Source: Neocallimastix lanati (nom. inval.)
Taxonomy: Eukaryota; Neocallimastigomycota; Neocallimastigomycetes; Neocallimastigales; Neocallimastigaceae
Assembly (NCBI GenBank): GCA_016946835.1
Contig: JACVTC010000015.1
Coordinates: 209,501-273,500, forward strand
Length of the DNA stretch: 64,000 nt
Reading direction: 5' to 3'
In this document: one piece after another, positions 45,674 to 56,460 of the stretch
Numbering within the stretch: position 1 is the stretch's first letter
How the letters are laid out: each line of letters starts with the position of its first letter
Program-made: the position numbers and the translations under genes
Notes under the pieces: generated by a model
Seen by the model: only the letters and a program-made list of their open reading frames with translations
Database searches by the model: none
What the model was told of the DNA's origin: nothing

Positions 45674-45706
45674 TGCCCCTCTGTTTAAGTCGAGCCCCTG
45701 AGCGAC

Positions 45707-48700
45707 TTATAATCTAGAAGGAACTCTATTTGTTTTATTGAACTCTTGAACTAATTGAGGATCAGTGATTTCATCTTCAGACAACCAAGTACATTCAGTA
45801 GCTGGAAGTCCTTTCCATAACATAAAGTAAAAAGGTTTATTGTTAACAACTTTAGCGGCAACAATCTTCAAAGGTTCCTTTCCTTCAGTATCAGTAGCGA
45901 TCGAAGTAATTCGAGTAATAGTACTTGTACTTGATTCATCAAATTCTCTTTCATTGTAAGGTTCTAGGTTTGAAATATGGAAAACATTATGACATTTAAT
46001 AGTATCAGGCAATTCTAATTTATAAGAAACAGGGCCTGTTTTTTCAATAATTTTAAAAGGACCGAGTTTTCTGTTAGTCAATTTAGAAGGACCTTTTGGA
46101 AGTAAGTCTGGACGCTTTAACCAAACTTTATCACCTACTTTTAATTTTGGTCCTACAATTCTTAAGTGATCTGCATATCTCTTATATCTTTCCTTAGCTT
46201 TTTCTAAATTTTTCTTGAGGAATTGCATGTTTTTCCTTATTTGTTCAACATGGTCAATGGTACTTGTTCTTCTGCTATCAGCAGGTATAACTGGATTGAA
46301 TTTTGGATTAAAACCATAATTTGAGAAGAATGGTGTCTGATTAGTCGATTGTTGTAATGTGTTATTATATGCGAATTCAGCATAAGGAAGAATGTCCATC
46401 CAGTTATTTTTTCTTTTGTTAATATAGCACCTTAAAAATTGTTCTAATATACCATTAACTCGTTCAGTTTGACCATCTGTTTGAGGGTGATGTGCTGTTG
46501 ACAAATTTTGACGAATATCTAATAAACTACAAAGTCTTTGCCAGAATTCGGAGGTGAATTGAGATCCTCTATCGGAAGTAATATCTTCTGGTAATCCGTG
46601 TAAACGAAAAACTTCTCTAAAAAATACATCAGCAGCGATTTGAGCAGTAGGTATACTTCTAAATGGAATAAAGTGAGCCATCTTTGTTAATCTATCAACT
46701 ACGACCATTATAACTGTTTTGTCTCTTGACTTAGGTAAATCAGTTATAAAATCCATTGAGACTGAGGACCATGGTCTTTTTGGAGTAGGAAGAGGTTGAA
46801 GTAATCCATAAGGACGGTGGCGATCATCTTTTACTTGAGCACATGTTTTGCATGATGCGATATACTTAACAATATCGGAAGTCATCTTAAACCAAACAAA
46901 ATTTCTACTTATAATTTCTTTGGTTTTGAGAATACCAAAATGACCTTGAACTGGATTATCATGATGAATAGCAATGATAATATTTCTCATCTTCTTTGGA
47001 ACGAAAATTAAACCCTTATATAATAATAAACCTTCTTCGTCAATAGTAAAGTCTTTCATTTTATTTTTATATTTATTATTAGAAGTAGATTCTCCTTTTT
47101 TGATCTTGATTAATTCTTGTATGACTTCATCATCTTTAATTTCTTTTATCAATTCATCTTTTAAGTTCCCTTGAATTGCAACTAAACATAAATCTTCTGT
47201 AGCTTCTTGTATTGTAAGACAAGTTGAAGTTTCTTTTTCATCATCTATTTCTTGATTTTCATAATCTGGTCTTCTCGAAAAAGCATCTGGTTTTCCACCT
47301 TCTTTTCCTGGTCTATATTGTATTTTGTAATCAAATCGAGATAAGAATAAGTTCCATCTTATTTGACGTTGAGATAACAACTCAGGTTTACGTGGAAAAG
47401 TTAAATTTTTATGATCGGTATAAATTGTAAATTGATGCTTAGCCCCTTCTAAGTAATGTCTCCATTCTTGTAACGCACACTTGATAGCTAATAATTCCTT
47501 GTCATATATTGGATAATTCTTTTCAGATTTTGTTAAACCTCTTGAATAATAACAAATTGGATGTAATGCGTTTGTATATTTTTGTCTTTGAGATAACACA
47601 GCACCGATTGCAAAATTACTTGCATCTGTCTCTACTATAAACGGTAATTCTGGATCTGCATGAACAAGTATTGGTTCTTTTGTAAAGAGTTTCTTTAAAG
47701 TTTCGAATGCGACAGAACATCCTTCAGTCCATTCATATTTAACATCTTTTCTTATTAAGTTGTGTAACGGCTTAGCAATTTTAGCAAAGTTTGGGATGAA
47801 TCTTCGGTAGTAGTTGCATAAACCTATAAATGATTGTACTTCTTTGACTGTAGTTGGTATTGGCCATTCTAAGATAGACTTAACTTTATCCGGATCCATG
47901 GAAATTCCTTGATTGGATATTACGTACCCCAAGAATGTTGTTTTCTGGACTTCAAATTCACACTTACTTAATTTTGCATAAAGACCACTTTCTTGTAATT
48001 TCTTAAGTATTTTCTTAACATGTGTACGGTGTTCTTCTAATGTCTCAGAATAAATAAGTATATCATCGATATAGGCAAAAGCAAATTCATCTAAGTATTC
48101 TCCTAAAACGTCATTAATAAAGTGTTGGAAAGTTGCAGGTGCATTCTTCAAACCAAATGGCATAACAAGATATTCGAAATGACCATATCTTGTTCGAAAT
48201 GCTGTTTTATATTCATCACCTTCACGTATTCTTACCAGGTTATAAGCTGATTTTAAATCTAACTTAGTAAAATACTTAGCTTCTCTCAATCTGTCAAAAA
48301 GCTCGGTGATTAAAGGGAGTGGATAGGAGTCCCTTATAGTATTTTCATTAAGTCTTCGATAATCGACACAAAGTCTTAAACTTCCATCCTTTTTTCTAAC
48401 GAATAAAATTGGAGCACCAGCAGGAGATGTTGAAGGTCTAATGAAGCCTTTTTCTAAATTTTCTTTGATATATTCTTTTAAAGCTTCACGTTCTTCCTCC
48501 GTTAATGGATATAAAGGACCATAAAATAAGTCAACATCATCCTTTAATCTAATTTTACAGTCGTATGGACGATGTGGTGGTAATTCGTTACACTCTTGTT
48601 CATCAAACACATTTTTAAATTTCTCATATTGTTTTGGTATTCTTTCCAAACTTTTATTTTCTTTAACACTTTCATTATTATAATCACATTTAATAACACT

Positions 48701-50332
48701 TTTATCTTTATTTTCATTTTTTAAAACATAACAGAAAGCATAATTTTCAAATTTTCCTTTATTTAATTCTTTTCTTTTAATACATTTTTCTTTTTTAACT
48801 AAAGCTTTTTTCATAATAGCCTTTATATTAAGTGATTTTTTACTACATAATTTATTTTTATTATCGACTAATTTTTTAACATCATTATTATCTAAACTAT
48901 CTAATACATTATTATAATTATTAATAATTTCTCTAGCTAATTGTATCTTACTTCGGCGGATTTCATCTTTTTTCTTCTTTTCTTCAGTTGTTCTTCTCAT
49001 AATATCTTCAGCGGTGGCACAACAATTCCTCTTGCAGTATTGGGAACTGAATCTGATATTACCTTTATCAAATTCAATTGTTGGGCAATGCTTCTTCAAC
49101 CATGGATTTCCTAAAATAACCGAAATTCCTTTTGGTAAACTATAAATGTAAAATTGAATGGTTTCGATATGTTGACCCATGACCATAGTTAAAGGAATGG
49201 TTTCATAACGAATTGTTCCATTTCCGTTAAATCCGATAACGTTTTTCTCATGGCGGATTCGTTGTACTGGGATCTGGTATTTATCGGCGGTAGCTCTATC
49301 CATAATATTAAGATCTGAACCAGTATCTAGAATTGCGGACATAATAAAACCATTTTTGTACTTAAAAACAACATTGTAAGTGTGAGTTAAACTTTTCTCG
49401 CTCAATTTAATCTGTAAGATCTTTTCTCTTCTTCTAATTTTGTCCTGTTGCTTGGGACAGTTTTCCTTTAAGTGGCTTGTGCTCTTACATATAAAACACT
49501 TCTTCGGTTTGTTTGACCTCTTTGGTGGAGAATCCCTGTAATTTTGGCTACTTCGGTAATTATTTTGGTAACGACTTGATCCTAAATCCCTACGAAAAGG
49601 TCTAATTCTTCTTTGATCTATATCCATTGGGTCATTTCCGTTAACACGACGATCTTCTTCAGCATTAGCAGCTACAACATTAATTAGTTCATTAATTCTT
49701 CTAATTCTAGGATAAATTAGTTTGGTTCTTTCTTTTTCTCTTGTTGGTAAACCCTCAATGAAAAAATGGATTTTAGCTTCGTCATTAAATGATGAATCTC
49801 TGGCTATTTTCTCGAACTGATTGCAGTATTCGGCTATTGTTCTAAATTGTTGGCTACGTATCTTGGTAAGTCGACTGTTCGCGACATCTGAACTCGCACA
49901 GGATTTGTAACGTTGTTGCAAAGCGTCAATAAAATTCTCGTAATTTTCCAATAGTGGACTTTCTTCTTTAACTAGATCAGCAAACCATTCAGCAGCGTTT
50001 CCCTCCAAATAACTACTTATGATATCAATCTTGAATTCGTCATCAGCAGCAGCTTCTTCGTCTAAATTGTACTTAAAATATCGGTTGATTTGACCAAGGA
50101 AGGCTGGTAGTTCGTTTCTTCTTCCGGAGAATGCTTTTGGTTTCGGAATGAGGCGTGCCCTGGTATTGACGTTATTACCAACCTCATTTTCTATTTCCAT
50201 GGAGCTGGCTTCAGAGGCTGCGTCAAAGTCTCCCCTAGCTCCTGGATGTTGATTGTTGATATTTATGTAATTCATCTTATTATTATTATTTATTAAACTA
50301 TAAATTAAACTATAAAGTATTACTAAATCCAC
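45707..50332 (-). CDS. Element B Gag-Pol polyprotein with chromodomain
   Basis: 1541 codons without break. Start at 50332 or, more likely, Met20 (50275, MNYININNQ). Gag capsid about 65-230; zinc knuckle CFICKSTSHLKENC from about 279; aspartic protease DTGS near 336; a Lys/Asn-rich linker; RT about 600-790 with LDLKSAYN, MPFGLKNAPATFQ and YIDD near 753; RNase H from VETDASN to PDAFSRR; integrase with H-H-C-C zinc motif, D near 1191 (MDFITDLP), D near 1252 (SDRGSQF), E near 1288 (TERVNG), giving D,D35E; GPFKIIEKTGPVSYKL; and a C-terminal chromodomain (FYFMLWKGLPATECTWLSEDE). It copies element RNA into DNA and integrates it; the chromodomain is expected to steer integration through histone marks. 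Confidence 0.96.
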   Translation of the reverse strand: MDLVILYSLIYSLINNNNKMNYININNQHPGARGDFDAASEASSMEIENEVGNNVNTRARLIPKPKAFSGRRNELPAFLGQINRYFKYNLDEEAAADDEFKIDIISSYLEGNAAEWFADLVKEESPLLENYENFIDALQQRYKSCASSDVANSRLTKIRSQQFRTIAEYCNQFEKIARDSSFNDEAKIHFFIEGLPTREKERTKLIYPRIRRINELINVVAANAEEDRRVNGNDPMDIDQRRIRPFRRDLGSSRYQNNYRSSQNYRDSPPKRSNKPKKCFICKSTSHLKENCPKQQDKIRRREKILQIKLSEKSLTHTYNVVFKYKNGFIMSAILDTGSDLNIMDRATADKYQIPVQRIRHEKNVIGFNGNGTIRYETIPLTMVMGQHIETIQFYIYSLPKGISVILGNPWLKKHCPTIEFDKGNIRFSSQYCKRNCCATAEDIMRRTTEEKKKKDEIRRSKIQLAREIINNYNNVLDSLDNNDVKKLVDNKNKLCSKKSLNIKAIMKKALVKKEKCIKRKELNKGKFENYAFCYVLKNENKDKSVIKCDYNNESVKENKSLERIPKQYEKFKNVFDEQECNELPPHRPYDCKIRLKDDVDLFYGPLYPLTEEEREALKEYIKENLEKGFIRPSTSPAGAPILFVRKKDGSLRLCVDYRRLNENTIRDSYPLPLITELFDRLREAKYFTKLDLKSAYNLVRIREGDEYKTAFRTRYGHFEYLVMPFGLKNAPATFQHFINDVLGEYLDEFAFAYIDDILIYSETLEEHRTHVKKILKKLQESGLYAKLSKCEFEVQKTTFLGYVISNQGISMDPDKVKSILEWPIPTTVKEVQSFIGLCNYYRRFIPNFAKIAKPLHNLIRKDVKYEWTEGCSVAFETLKKLFTKEPILVHADPELPFIVETDASNFAIGAVLSQRQKYTNALHPICYYSRGLTKSEKNYPIYDKELLAIKCALQEWRHYLEGAKHQFTIYTDHKNLTFPRKPELLSQRQIRWNLFLSRFDYKIQYRPGKEGGKPDAFSRRPDYENQEIDDEKETSTCLTIQEATEDLCLVAIQGNLKDELIKEIKDDEVIQELIKIKKGESTSNNKYKNKMKDFTIDEEGLLLYKGLIFVPKKMRNIIIAIHHDNPVQGHFGILKTKEIISRNFVWFKMTSDIVKYIASCKTCAQVKDDRHRPYGLLQPLPTPKRPWSSVSMDFITDLPKSRDKTVIMVVVDRLTKMAHFIPFRSIPTAQIAADVFFREVFRLHGLPEDITSDRGSQFTSEFWQRLCSLLDIRQNLSTAHHPQTDGQTERVNGILEQFLRCYINKRKNNWMDILPYAEFAYNNTLQQSTNQTPFFSNYGFNPKFNPVIPADSRRTSTIDHVEQIRKNMQFLKKNLEKAKERYKRYADHLRIVGPKLKVGDKVWLKRPDLLPKGPSKLTNRKLGPFKIIEKTGPVSYKLELPDTIKCHNVFHISNLEPYNEREFDESSTSTITRITSIATDTEGKEPLKIVAAKVVNNKPFYFMLWKGLPATECTWLSEDEITDPQLVQEFNKTNRVPSRL

Positions 50333-50416
50333 TTTTTAATTATTTTTTCAAAAAAAAAAAAAATTTATACTATTACTAGTCTATCCTACACAAAGGTAAA
50401 CTATACTAATCTAAGG

Positions 50417-50427
50417 AGTTGGAAAAT
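50417..50427 (-). promoter_or_regulatory. Self-priming primer-binding site of element B
   Basis: On the minus strand ATTTTCCAACT directly follows the 5' LTR. It is perfectly complementary over 11 nt to AGTTGGAAAAT of the LTR transcript (plus-strand 50830-50840). There is no TGG-type tRNA site. Tf1 also uses exactly 11 nt. Confidence 0.75.
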
Positions 50428-51357
50428 TGTAAAATAAAATAATAGCTTAGGTCGGTGAGGACAGACTATAATTTATTTTACACTATCTTATTATATCAAC
50501 ACTATAATTAATTATTAACTAAAACACTAAAACTAAAAAACTAATTTAATTTTTTGTTTTATAAAAAAAATTCCTTTTATTAATATTTCTTATTTGTTGA
50601 ATTTAACTATCCTAAAATCAACAATCACTTAACTGGGTACCGTAGGGTCCTTTACCGGAAAGCCTACTAGCAGTTAAGATTTTAAATAAAATTTAAAATA
50701 AAATTTGTTTTATAAAAAAATAACTATTCTAATAATAGTTATAATACTAATTAATAAAATATAAAATTTATACTATCTATATTATCTATACTAAACTATA
50801 CTATTCTAAACTATACTATTTTCTATACTATTTTCCAACTATCGTTCAATAGTTGAAAATTAACTCTTTTTATACTTTTTGAAAATTAAAATTTAAATTG
50901 AATAGATTGTAATAAACTAACTAAAATATTATTATATATTTGTAATTACATTTAATAATAAATTACATGAAATGTTATGAATTATTTTAATATAAAAACT
51001 ATTTAAAACTATCTAATATTTCTAAAAATAAATAAACAAAACGGCAAGTTTTTGTAAACAAACGGAAAAGGCAATTTTTCTTTGATTATTTTAATTTAAC
51101 TAATTTATGACTAATTATTTTTAATTTACAAGTTTCATGACTTATTATTTTTAATTTACAAAGTTTCATGATTCAAAGTGAGTAATAATGATGTAAATTC
51201 TCCAAATAATTTAGTCATACATTTTTGAGAAAATTAATTAAATTAATAATTTGGAATACATTTAAATTTATATTAAAAATTTGGAAAACATTTTTATCCA
51301 CAATAATTTACATTACATTACATTTAAATACGTATTCAAATTATTAAATATTTTACA
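50428..51357 (-). repeat. 5' LTR of element B
   Basis: 930 bp, TGTAAAAT to ATTTTACA, no difference from the other LTR noticed. Confidence 0.94.
50830..50874 (-). promoter_or_regulatory. Element B promoter: TATA box and predicted RNA start
   Basis: On the minus strand TATAAAAA begins at 50874. The 11-mer complementary to the primer site begins at 50840, 34 nt downstream. RNA start near 50840 would fit both the TATA spacing and the self-priming model. Confidence 0.65.
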
Positions 51358-51358
51358 A

Positions 51359-51989
51359 TGTAACGAAATCTTCAGTTAGTAAAATTAGAACCTTGGTTCA
51401 ATGGTTAGTTACATTGACCATGACCAATACTTCATGGGTTCGACTCACACCTCAACCCATTTTGCATAAATAATTATTTTATTAATTATTTTATTAATTA
51501 TTAATAATATCTTCTTGAATATTCTTTCTGTATAAAATTATAGAAAGTTAAAGATTCTTTCGGTTTGTAATTTAACCGAAATGAATTTAGAAATTCTTAT
51601 TATATAAATTATTTTATTCTTTTTTGATAAGATTCATTTTCATCAATTAAAATCTATATTCTAGAAACTTTACATTATTAATTATTACAAACATGTTTCT
51701 AAATATTTCTTTAAAATTATTTTTACATGTTAAAACTGTTTTTCCGTTAAAAGTATAAATAGTGCGAACTTCACGAATGAAAATATTTTTCTTCGTGTTT
51801 TTATTAATTATTAAATTAATTAATAAGTAATTCGAAATATTACAATAATTAATCTTTATAATTAATATTTTTAAATTTCTTAATTAATAAAACTATATTT
51901 TAAAAAAAAACCAAATTACTTATTAATCAAAAAGTGCTTACCTATTGTGTTACACTCTTTAAAACACGGATATTCCAATATTCGTTACA
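51359..51989 (+). repeat. 3' LTR of element A
   Basis: 631 bp, identical on reading to 40186-40816. Its first four bases are part of the ATGTA duplicated by element B. Confidence 0.94.
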
Positions 51990-52498
51990 CTTAATAAGCT
52001 TTGTAAGTTCTTCTTTTAAGATATCTGATTTTAATTTAGTTAACCTATAACTTCTTAATTTTACTGGCTTTGCATTTGCTTTCAAACGGATCTTATGTGG
52101 TGAAAGTTTAGAAGGAGTTAGTTCTTCTGTTGAAGTGGCAACTATGTCAATCATTTCTTTGAGTATTTTAATAATTTGTTCTTTATAATCTTTATTCAAG
52201 GTACTTAAAAATTCATCACTGTCAATAAATTCCATTGGAGTTAATTCCTTTATAATTTCCTTTTCATTATTCGTTTCTTCAACTTTTCTAATAGTGCAGA
52301 TTATACTTTCTTCATCATAATATTGATTATTTATTTTAGCTATTTCTTCGTATTCACTTTCTGACAAAAGTTTACATAGACTGTTTAAGGTTGGATGAAT
52401 AAATAAACAATGATCGATTTGAGTTTTAAAGTTTATTAACATATCATAAAATGAGTCTTCTTTCTCAATAATTCTAAAGTCCGCATTTTTCTGGAGGG
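51990..52498 (-). pseudogene. Element C pol, upstream part: protease end to RT start
   Basis: About 165 residues. ADFRIIEKEDSFYDMLINFKT resembles the end of a retroviral-type protease. The stretch ending KPVKLRSYRL...EELTKLIK leads into the RT. After removal of element A and one CTTAA it continues in frame as KKGLIEPS at 40185 and below. An open frame from 52442 runs a few codons into LTR A. Above about 52500 the sequence belongs to element D. Confidence 0.85.
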
Positions 52499-52499
52499 C

Positions 52500-54115
52500 T
52501 TATAGGACATATCATTTTTTACATTTTGAGGACTAAAGTAAAGTCGAATATCCTCAGCTGTAGCGTCAGACTTGGTAGCATCAATAATTCTTTCTAAAAG
52601 ATCACTAACAATACTAACAAAACATGGAATTTCTTTAACATTTTTAATGTCTAAAATATTTTCAGGTTTTTCTTCAATGTTGTTTTTAATATAATCAGGT
52701 CTCCTAGATAGACTGTCAGGTTTTCCGTTTTTGTTTCCCTGCCTATACTTTATTATAAAATTATATTCTTAGAAGAAAAAGGTACCATCTATGTTGTCTT
52801 TGATTTGCAACCTTTCCTCCTAATGTGTATATTAAGTTCCTATGATCTGTATAAACAGTAATCTGGTATTTAGCACCAAGGAGTAGATGTCTCCAAGCAA
52901 TAAAAGCATCCCTTATAGCGAGTAGTTCTTTATCAGTTATTGTATAATTTATTTCGGCGTTTAGTAAACTTCTAGAATAATATGCTACTCGATGTAAATT
53001 ATTATCTTTATCCCTTTGAGATAGAATAGCACCAATAGCATAATTACTTGCATCACATTCTACTATAAAAGGTTTTGTAATATCAGGATGAAGTAGAATT
53101 GGAGAAGTAATTAATCTTTTCTTTAATTCCTTAAAAGCATTTTCACATTCATTTGTCCATATAAATTTAATATTTTTCCTTGTTAAATTATGTAAGGGTT
53201 TTGCAATTTTTGCAAAATCTTTAACAAATCTTCTATAGTAATTACATAGGCCAATAAATCTTTGAACATCTTTTAAATTTTCTGGCCTTGGCCACTCTTC
53301 TATTGATTTAATTTTCTTTGGATCAGTAGATACACCATCACCAGATAAAATGTAACCTAAAAATTCAACTTTGTTCTGGTCAAATTCACATTTTTCTAAT
53401 TTTGCATATAAATTATTATTAATTAAAGTTTGAAGGACGTTTCTGACTTGATTATGATGTTCCTCTAAATCTTTGGAATAAATTAAAATATCATCTAAGT
53501 ATAAGATTACACATTTTTCCAAGTATGGTCTAAGAATAGAGTTAATAAATGATTGGAAAGTGGCAGGCGCATTCTTTAATCCAAACGGCATAACTAAATA
53601 TTCATAATGACCATATTTAGTTCTAAACGCAGTTTTATATTCATCACCTTCTTTAATTCTTATTAAATTATAAGCAGAACGTAAATCCAATTTCGTAAAA
53701 TATTTTGCTCCCTTTACTTTTTCTATTATATCTGTTATTAGAGGGAGAGGATATGAATTTCTTATAGTTACTGCATTTAATTTTTTATAGTCTACACATA
53801 ACCGAAGGGAACCATCTTTTTTCTTTTGAAAAAGGACAGGATATCCAGCAGGAGATTCTGATGGTCTAATAAATCCTTTTTCTAAATTTTCTTTTATATA
53901 GTCCTTAAGAACTTGTGATTCTTCTTCAGTTAATGGATAAATTGGGCCGTAATGGAGTGTAGCGTCTTTTTCTAAAACAATCTTACAGTCGGTTAAACGG
54001 TGAGGAGGTAATTTATCTGCCTCTTTTTTGCTAAATACGATTGCTAAATCTTGATATTGATGAGGAATTTCTTCTATTTTTGGTTCCTCATTTTCAATTT
54101 CAACTTTATCTTTCG
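52500..54115 (-). pseudogene. Element D pol remnant: RT and RNase H
   Basis: RT motifs KGFIRPSESPAGYPVLF, RLCVDYKKLN, LDLRSAYNLI, MPFGLKNAPATFQ and LDD (YLDDILIYS) lie in one frame that runs open down to 52761. RNase H follows (VECDASNYAIGAI, TDKELLAI, YTDHRN). A frameshift just below 52770 then continues as YNFIIKYRQGNKNGKPDSLS. The copy is cut near 52500, with integrase missing, and joined to element C in the same orientation. Protein motifs place it near element B, but nucleotide identity is low. Confidence 0.88.
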
Positions 54116-55020
54116 TTGAAAGAAAACAATATATTAAAAAATTATAACTAAATTCTTTTTTTATTATTATATAAATCTAGATGATTTTTGTTAAATTTTT
54201 TGGAAGAAAATTTACTTTTAGATTTATTTAAATATTTTACATATACATAAATTTTAGAATTTTTATTAATAGAATTTTTATATTTATTAAACTTTTGATT
54301 TTTTGAAAAATTTTTTAAATTTTTTAAATTAAATTTTTTGGAGATATTTTTTGAATTATTTTTTGATCGATTTTTTGAAAAATTTTTATAATAAAATTTA
54401 TTTTTTATTTTTCTTTTAAAAAATTTATTTTTAAAAATTTTTCTTTTCAACGAGTTTAAATAAAAATTATTTCCCTTATATTTTATGGATTTATTTTTAT
54501 GATCATTTAAAGAATTATAATTTAAATAAGAATATAAGGTATTATTTTTATAATTGTAATGTATTTTGAATTTCCTAATAAACTGATTTCCAAAAAGTAA
54601 ATCAGTAGGAATACAATTTGAGATTAAAAATTTTTTCTTTAAAATCTTGAAAATAAAATTTATTATTTTTAAAAATTTTAATTTGAAAATTTAACCAAAC
54701 AAATTGATCTAATTTGGTAGTTCTGCCTGAAATACCTTTAACTAGGATTTTATTTTTTGTTTTTTGAATATTTAGTTTTAATTTATTTGCTAATTTTTCT
54801 GTGATAAAATTGCAAAAAGATCCTGAATCTAACATAGATTCAGATGTTAATTTTTGAATTTTTTCATTTTTAATTGTAAAATTATTTAAAAATTTAATAG
54901 GAATATAGGATTTAAATAAAAGGAAAGTAGATGGGAGATTTGATTCATTAATTGAATCAAGTGTAGGAAAATTATAATAAATTGTTTTTAAATTTTTTGA
55001 TGTTCTGGACTACTTTTGAA
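54116..55020 (-). pseudogene. Element D protease and Lys/Asn-rich linker
   Basis: MLDSGSFCNFITEKLANKL (from 54835) is the retropepsin active-site region with DSGS. Around it are several frames rich in Lys, Asn and Phe with stops, the largest at 54148-54450. They correspond to the protease-RT linker seen in element B, but are too AT-drifted to read as one frame. Confidence 0.75.
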
Positions 55021-55029
55021 GTCCATCAA

Positions 55030-56104
55030 TTAGTTTTTTTGGTTATTATTTTGATTATTATTATTGTTATTATTATTAAAATATTTATTGCTAGATTTAT
55101 TTTTAGTATAATAATAATTATTATTATTATAATTCTTGCTATTGTTTACATATGGGCTTGAATGTTTCTTTCTCAAATTTTTATTACCAATATTATTTCT
55201 TAATTGGTCCTTACTTTTAATATTATTTTCAAATAAGATGCACTTAGTATAAATATCACCAAGCTTTGTAGGGAATTCTTCCATTTTATCTATTTCTTCT
55301 TGGAACTTTGGGTGAAGTCCATTATAGAAAAATAAGACTAAAGCTTCTTGGTCCCAAGACAGACCAGTAGTTAACGTTCTAAACTTTTCTATATAATCAT
55401 TTATTTTCCCATACGAATGTTTTAATTTTACTAACTGGATTTTAGCCAATTTTTTACTTGCAACATTCGTAAAAGTTTTCTTTATATCACTTAATAATTT
55501 CTTTAGTGTTCCTGGATGATTGTTCTCGTTATAGGTAGCAATAAACCAATTTCTTGCACCGTTTCTCAAACGAGATTTAACAAAGTTTATTTTTACTTCT
55601 TCTGGTAAACCTAAGTTGGGATAAGTTGAGAAAGTATCTTCACATAATTGACAGAATAAATCAGTGTCATTAGTGTTACCTGAGAAGAATCCAGGTTCAG
55701 GTACTTGTTGCAAATTATTAGAATAACTTTTTTTCATGATGACATCATTGTCTGCATCACGTCTGGTAGAAATAGAGGATTTTATCATCTTGATTTTGTG
55801 GTACAGATTGGCTAGAAGAGGGATCATCATTGGTACTAATTTTTATATCTAATCTTTCATTGAATATTTTAGTTAAATTAGAAAGTTGATTAATAATATT
55901 TTTATTATCTCTATTAAGTGTATAGAGTTTTTTCTGTAAGTCTTGATTATATTTATTAAAATCTTCTTTTAATAAAAAGCTATCATTAACAGAAGAAGCT
56001 AATTCTGATACGGTAACTTGGGCGTCAGACCTTAACTTATTAACTTCTGACATTGGGGCAATGTCAGGTATTGAACTAGCCCAGACGTTCGAATAGTAAG
56101 ACAT
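55030..56104 (-). pseudogene. Element D Gag, one frameshift
   Basis: It starts at 56104 (MSYYSNVWASSIPD). The first frame runs to 55757. The rest continues in another frame (to 55030) with PGFFSGNTNDTDLFCQLCED, NFVKSRLRNGARNWF and the typical Gag helices, ending in an Asn-rich tail. The switch lies near 55790. No zinc knuckle is seen before the stop. The start lies only about 35 bp from the LTR, as expected for a short leader. Confidence 0.8.
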
Positions 56105-56128
56105 ATCAAGGTAGCAACTAAAACTAGG

Positions 56129-56138
56129 GTAAGGTTAT
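56129..56138 (-). promoter_or_regulatory. Self-priming primer-binding site of element D
   Basis: GTAAGGTTAT (plus strand) touches the LTR start TGTTAAG at 56139. Its complement ATAACCTTAC lies at 56406-56415 inside the LTR. With the LTR bases TGT the inverted match is 13 bp (56129-56141 with 56403-56415). Confidence 0.65.
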
Positions 56139-56460
56139 TGTTAAGATTTTGATATAATTTATAATTTAAATTTAAATAAAATAATATGTTTTAATAAAAA
56201 TATTCACTAAGTCGATATGTCTATATAGTAATATACTATATAGATATATAATAATAATAATAAATATTTAAATGTTTAGTTTAATAAAAATTTATTTATA
56301 ATAAACATTGATAATTAGAATTATCAAATTAATTTGATTTTAAATTTATTGATTTTATTTAATAATAAAATATCTATAATATATTACTATTAAGGTAATT
56401 TTACAATAACCTTACAAAGAACATAAAAGATAGATTTTTACATCTTTCTTTTATACTTTG
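56139..56460 (-). repeat. 5' LTR of element D, interior side (right edge unknown)
   Basis: It starts TGTTAAGATTTTG, similar to the LTR-like start at 36861. On the minus strand TATAAAAG begins at 56455 and the predicted RNA start is at 56415, 40 nt downstream. The outer edge could not be fixed. Confidence 0.6.

Larger units (their letters stand above)
44744..51357 (-). mobile_element. Element B: complete chromodomain Ty3 retrotransposon (6,614 bp)
   Basis: 930-bp LTRs (44744-45673 and 50428-51357) read as identical, ends TGTAAAAT and ATTTTACA, flanked by ATGTA (44739-44743 and 51358-51362). One uninterrupted gag-pol ORF, a polypurine tract and a self-priming site are present. It is the youngest and most intact element of the nest and may still be active. 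Confidence 0.95.
40186..51989 (+). mobile_element. Element A: chromodomain Ty3 element, internally deleted, inserted in element C
   Basis: 631-bp LTRs (40186-40816 and 51359-51989) without differences seen, flanked by CTTAA (40181-40185 and 51990-51994). Removing A together with one CTTAA rejoins the pol frame of C. The interior has a self-priming site, a 40-bp minisatellite, a 37-bp AT repeat and one damaged gag-pol. Element B (44744-51357) sits between the polypurine tract and the 3' LTR. Without B, A is about 5.2 kb. Confidence 0.93.
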
